A DNA stretch of 64,000 bases, from positions 496,001 through 560,000 of the forward strand of contig NZ_VTOW01000003.1 in assembly GCF_012184425.1 (NCBI RefSeq), read 5' to 3'. The stretch is from Candidatus Manganitrophus noduliformans. GTDB taxonomy: Bacteria; Nitrospirota; Nitrospiria; SBBL01; Manganitrophaceae. The translations under genes and the position numbers were made by a program. The notes under the pieces are model-generated. The model did no database searches and was not told the origin of the DNA. It saw nothing but the letters and a program-made list of their open reading frames with translations. The number at the start of each line of letters is the position of its first letter. Within the stretch, counting starts at the first letter, position 1. Positions 63,601 through 64,000 of this stretch are shown here, piece after piece.

Positions 63601-64000
63601 TTAATTCGATATCTCCTCAATCTGTCCCTCCCTGTACGGGTCTGAAAATCCTTCCGGGAAGGCGCCGGCGGCCAGGGTCGCCATCTGCGGACGGCGCACC
63701 GGCCAGGTATACTCTTCAAAAAGTTTTCCATCAAAAAGAGGCCGCGTGGCGAGGAGTCGCCGCTCGGTTAAATCGAGGGCCATTCCCGTGCAGCCGGTCA
63801 CGAGGCCGGTTCGAAAATGTTGTGCGACACGGGCCGCCAGTGGGGTTGTTCGCTCGTTCGAGGGAAAGAGGACGATCTCCGGTCGTTTTGTTTCAATCAA
63901 GTGGGTCAACCGAGCTTTCTCGCCAAGCAAGCGATCGGCCGGGGAGGCTTCCGAAGGAGAGGGTGTTCGAAAGACGAGGTCTGCGCCGTAGGAGATGATC
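63601..64000 (-). CDS. ETF-alpha N-terminal-domain-like protein, 5' end outside window
   Basis: The frame is open to the window end; at least 132 codons are visible. SYGADLVFR, RPEIVLFPSNERTTPLAARVAQHF, GLVTGCTGMALDLTE, TRPLFDGKLFEEYTWP and RPQMATLAAGAF follow ETF-alpha domain I, but the protein stops right after this domain: no FAD-binding C-terminal domain is present. The stop is 15 bases before etfB, so it belongs to the same operon. A truncated or specialised alpha chain are both possible. Confidence 0.7.
   Translation of the reverse strand, partial: IISYGADLVFRTPSPSEASPADRLLGEKARLTHLIETKRPEIVLFPSNERTTPLAARVAQHFRTGLVTGCTGMALDLTERRLLATRPLFDGKLFEEYTWPVRRPQMATLAAGAFPEGFSDPYREGQIEEISN

Overview
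The window reads as a stretch of chromosome from a diderm (LPS-bearing) bacterium with fairly high GC and dense gene packing. A full CMP-Kdo and heptose precursor pathway, LptD, an LpxL-type acyltransferase and many lipoproteins show an outer membrane. The mix of Ser/Thr kinase, FHA and PP2C signalling, sigma-54 activators, large hybrid sensor kinases and ETF genes would suit the Nitrospirota or a deltaproteobacteria-like lineage. No rRNA or phylogenetic marker was compared, so this placement is inference. No CRISPR array, integrase, transposase or rRNA was seen.

Layout. 0-4 kb: a HigB/HigA toxin-antitoxin pair with a compact promoter-operator, then a small type VI-secretion-like block (a TIGR02270-type protein, an unknown 79-aa protein, and one gene fusing the TssB and TssC sheath subunits). 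4-9.7 kb: pyruvate kinase, a FloA/NfeD membrane-microdomain operon with a small membrane protein, a single-domain response regulator and a small lipoprotein with an HEVLH motif. 10-13 kb: a frameshifted lipoprotein gene (delta-60 repeats, CHRD, cytochrome-like tail) and a secreted Ig-like/poly-Gly protein. 13-17.7 kb: a phospho-signalling module (PP2C phosphatase, FHA sigma-54 activator, Ser/Thr kinase). 18.8-32.4 kb: one long minus-strand run, lepA-lepB-rfaE1-kdsB-pyrG-kdsA-kdsD-kdsC-lpxL-pgsA-plsY-TPR protein-DUF4388 protein, with genes mostly overlapping or a few bases apart. It combines Kdo/heptose precursor supply, CTP supply, lipid A acylation and phospholipid synthesis. 32.7-38.4 kb: an adenylate/guanylate cyclase with a TPR lipoprotein and an acidic protein, tRNA-Phe, a lipoprotein, a 30-residue microprotein and an HtrA protease. 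38.4-45.6 kb: two overlapping sensor-kinase genes behind a gene that fuses a PilZ domain to HMG-CoA reductase, with an A/T-rich 5' end and leader next to tRNA-Lys. 45.9-56.7 kb: a membrane spermidine-synthase/TPR fusion with an aspartoacylase-like enzyme, folC-lptD, a Yip1-like protein, an NAD-dependent epimerase and a lipoprotein. 56.9-64 kb: an acetyl-CoA-synthetase-like ligase, a Rieske protein, a VOC protein, an HU-family protein behind a long structured leader, and an ETF operon with a patatin-like phospholipase between etfB and etfA and an ETF-alpha N-domain-only gene cut by the window end.

Most unusual items: the PilZ-HMG-CoA reductase fusion with its structured leader and co-transcribed sensor kinases; the TssB-TssC fusion with its unknown small neighbour; the patatin-in-ETF operon; A/T-rich heptad palindromes on both sides of kdsA; a family of GGGGC palindromes, one of which supplies the stop codon of the PP2C gene; two promoters placed so that their mRNAs should be leaderless; and an epimerase whose only sensible start is ATC.
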